A DNA stretch of 64,000 nt, taken from positions 1,798,001 to 1,862,000 of the forward strand of contig NZ_FRCH01000001.1 of the NCBI RefSeq assembly GCF_900142825.1, written 5' to 3'. Shown here in pieces: positions 63,386-64,000 of the stretch. Source of the stretch: Rhodanobacter sp. OK091. Lineage in GTDB: Bacteria; Pseudomonadota; Gammaproteobacteria; Xanthomonadales; Rhodanobacteraceae. Position numbers and translations under genes: made by a program. The notes beneath the pieces are model-generated. The model saw nothing but the letters and a program-made list of their open reading frames with translations. It was not told the origin of the DNA and ran no database searches. Position 1 is the stretch's first letter. Every line of letters starts with the position of its first letter.

Positions 63386-64000
63386 ATGACCGCCCAATTC
63401 CGCCCACCCAATCTGGCACTCAGCACGATCGGTCTGTCGCTGGCGACCTTCATGCAGGTGCTGGACACCACGATCGCCAACGTCTCGTTGCCGACGATCG
63501 CGGGCAACCTCGGCGTCAGCAGCAACCAGAGCACCTGGGTGATCACCTCGTTCGCGGTGAGCATGGCGATCTCGCTGCCGCTGACCGGCTTTCTGACCCG
63601 TCGCTTCGGTGAGGTGAAGCTGTTCGTCTGGTCTACCCTGCTGTTTGCGCTGACGTCGTTCCTGTGCGGCGTCTCGCAGAGCATGGGCATGCTGATCGTG
63701 TTCCGCGCGCTGCAGGGCGCGGTGGCCGGACCGATGTATCCGATCACGCAGAGCTTGCTGATCAGCATCTATCCGCCAGCCAAGCGCGGCATGGCGCTGG
63801 CACTGCTGGCGATGGTGACCGTGGTGGCGCCGATCGCCGGCCCGATCCTCGGCGGCCTGATTACCGACAATTACTCGTGGCCGTGGATCTTCTTCATCAA
63901 CGTGCCGATCGGCATCTTCGCCAGCATGGTGGTGGCGAACCAGCTGCGCGGTAAGGTCGAGAAGACCGAGCGCCCGAAGGTCGACTATGTCGGCCTGATC
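63386..64000 (+). CDS. emrB: DHA2-family drug exporter, EmrB type (3' end outside the window)
   Basis: This inner-membrane exporter gene is cut by the window edge after 205 codons. Translation from the ATG at 63386 shows FMQVLDTTIANVSLPTIAG (DHA2 motif D1 in helix 1), STWVITSFAVSMAISLPLTGFL, RRFGEVKLFVWSTLLFALTSFLCG (motif A region), FRALQGAVAGPMYPITQSLL and VAPIAGPILGGLI (motif C). It lies 18 nt behind emrA, completing the pump. Complete homologues are about 510 aa. Confidence 0.93.
   Translation, partial: MTAQFRPPNLALSTIGLSLATFMQVLDTTIANVSLPTIAGNLGVSSNQSTWVITSFAVSMAISLPLTGFLTRRFGEVKLFVWSTLLFALTSFLCGVSQSMGMLIVFRALQGAVAGPMYPITQSLLISIYPPAKRGMALALLAMVTVVAPIAGPILGGLITDNYSWPWIFFINVPIGIFASMVVANQLRGKVEKTERPKVDYVGLI

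Overview
The window is high-GC, densely packed gammaproteobacterial DNA. The TonB-dependent receptors of the Xanthomonas/Caulobacter type, the Xanthomonas-style oxidative L-fucose pathway, a NagP/NagX/LacI N-acetylglucosamine locus and Xanthomonad-type intergenic repeats point to the Xanthomonadales (Lysobacterales), perhaps Rhodanobacteraceae. The family-level placement is inference. No tRNA, rRNA, CRISPR array, integrase or transposase gene was seen. The window starts just downstream of a receptor gene and ends inside an emrB-like gene.

Region 1 (0.2-13.3 kb) is an L-fucose locus. A rightward run (4.5-10.6 kb) encodes L-fucose dehydrogenase, L-fuconolactonase, 2-keto-3-deoxy-L-fuconate dehydrogenase, 2,4-diketo-3-deoxy-L-fuconate hydrolase, L-fuconate dehydratase and an FMN-dependent L-lactate dehydrogenase. 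Together they take L-fucose to two pyruvates. A leftward fucP-mutarotase pair and a divergent IclR regulator follow. A glucokinase-TonB receptor pair diverges from the pathway genes on the left. The same 19-bp element (16/19 identical) lies in both divergent promoter regions.

Region 2 (13.4-28.1 kb) is all rightward. It holds a CitE/HpcH-like lyase, a beta-propeller fused to a sodium:solute symporter, a LysR regulator, a TonB receptor, a serine hydrolase, a ribokinase-family kinase, a TIM-barrel/formylglycine-generating-enzyme fusion, a GH127 beta-L-arabinofuranosidase-like enzyme and a family III CoA-transferase. It looks like a glycan or glycoconjugate utilisation locus, possibly for arabinofuranosides; the substrate is not proven by sequence.

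Region 3 (28.2-38.7 kb) is leftward: pbpC, a thioester alpha-2-macroglobulin lipoprotein, a monoacylglycerol-lipase-like hydrolase and a secreted trypsin-like protease, i.e. envelope and defence functions. Region 4 (38.9-46.3 kb) has a decayed lhr fragment, a TonB receptor and a full lhr helicase. Two copies of a roughly 180-195 bp repeat sit in frame inside that lhr gene, and a REP pair follows it.

Region 5 (46.3-56.7 kb) is a GlcNAc/chitooligosaccharide locus: nagX, GH20 hexosaminidase, TonB receptor and glucokinase (leftward), then nagP and a LacI regulator (rightward). LacI-type operators overlap a TTGACA hexamer in front of both arms. nagA and nagB are not in the window. Region 6 (56.7-64 kb) has an EamA permease, a metallo-beta-lactamase-fold hydrolase preceded by a coupled 32-codon ORF, an AraC regulator, a small hypothetical gene, and a MarR-outer membrane factor-EmrA-EmrB efflux operon with a near-ideal operator over its promoter.
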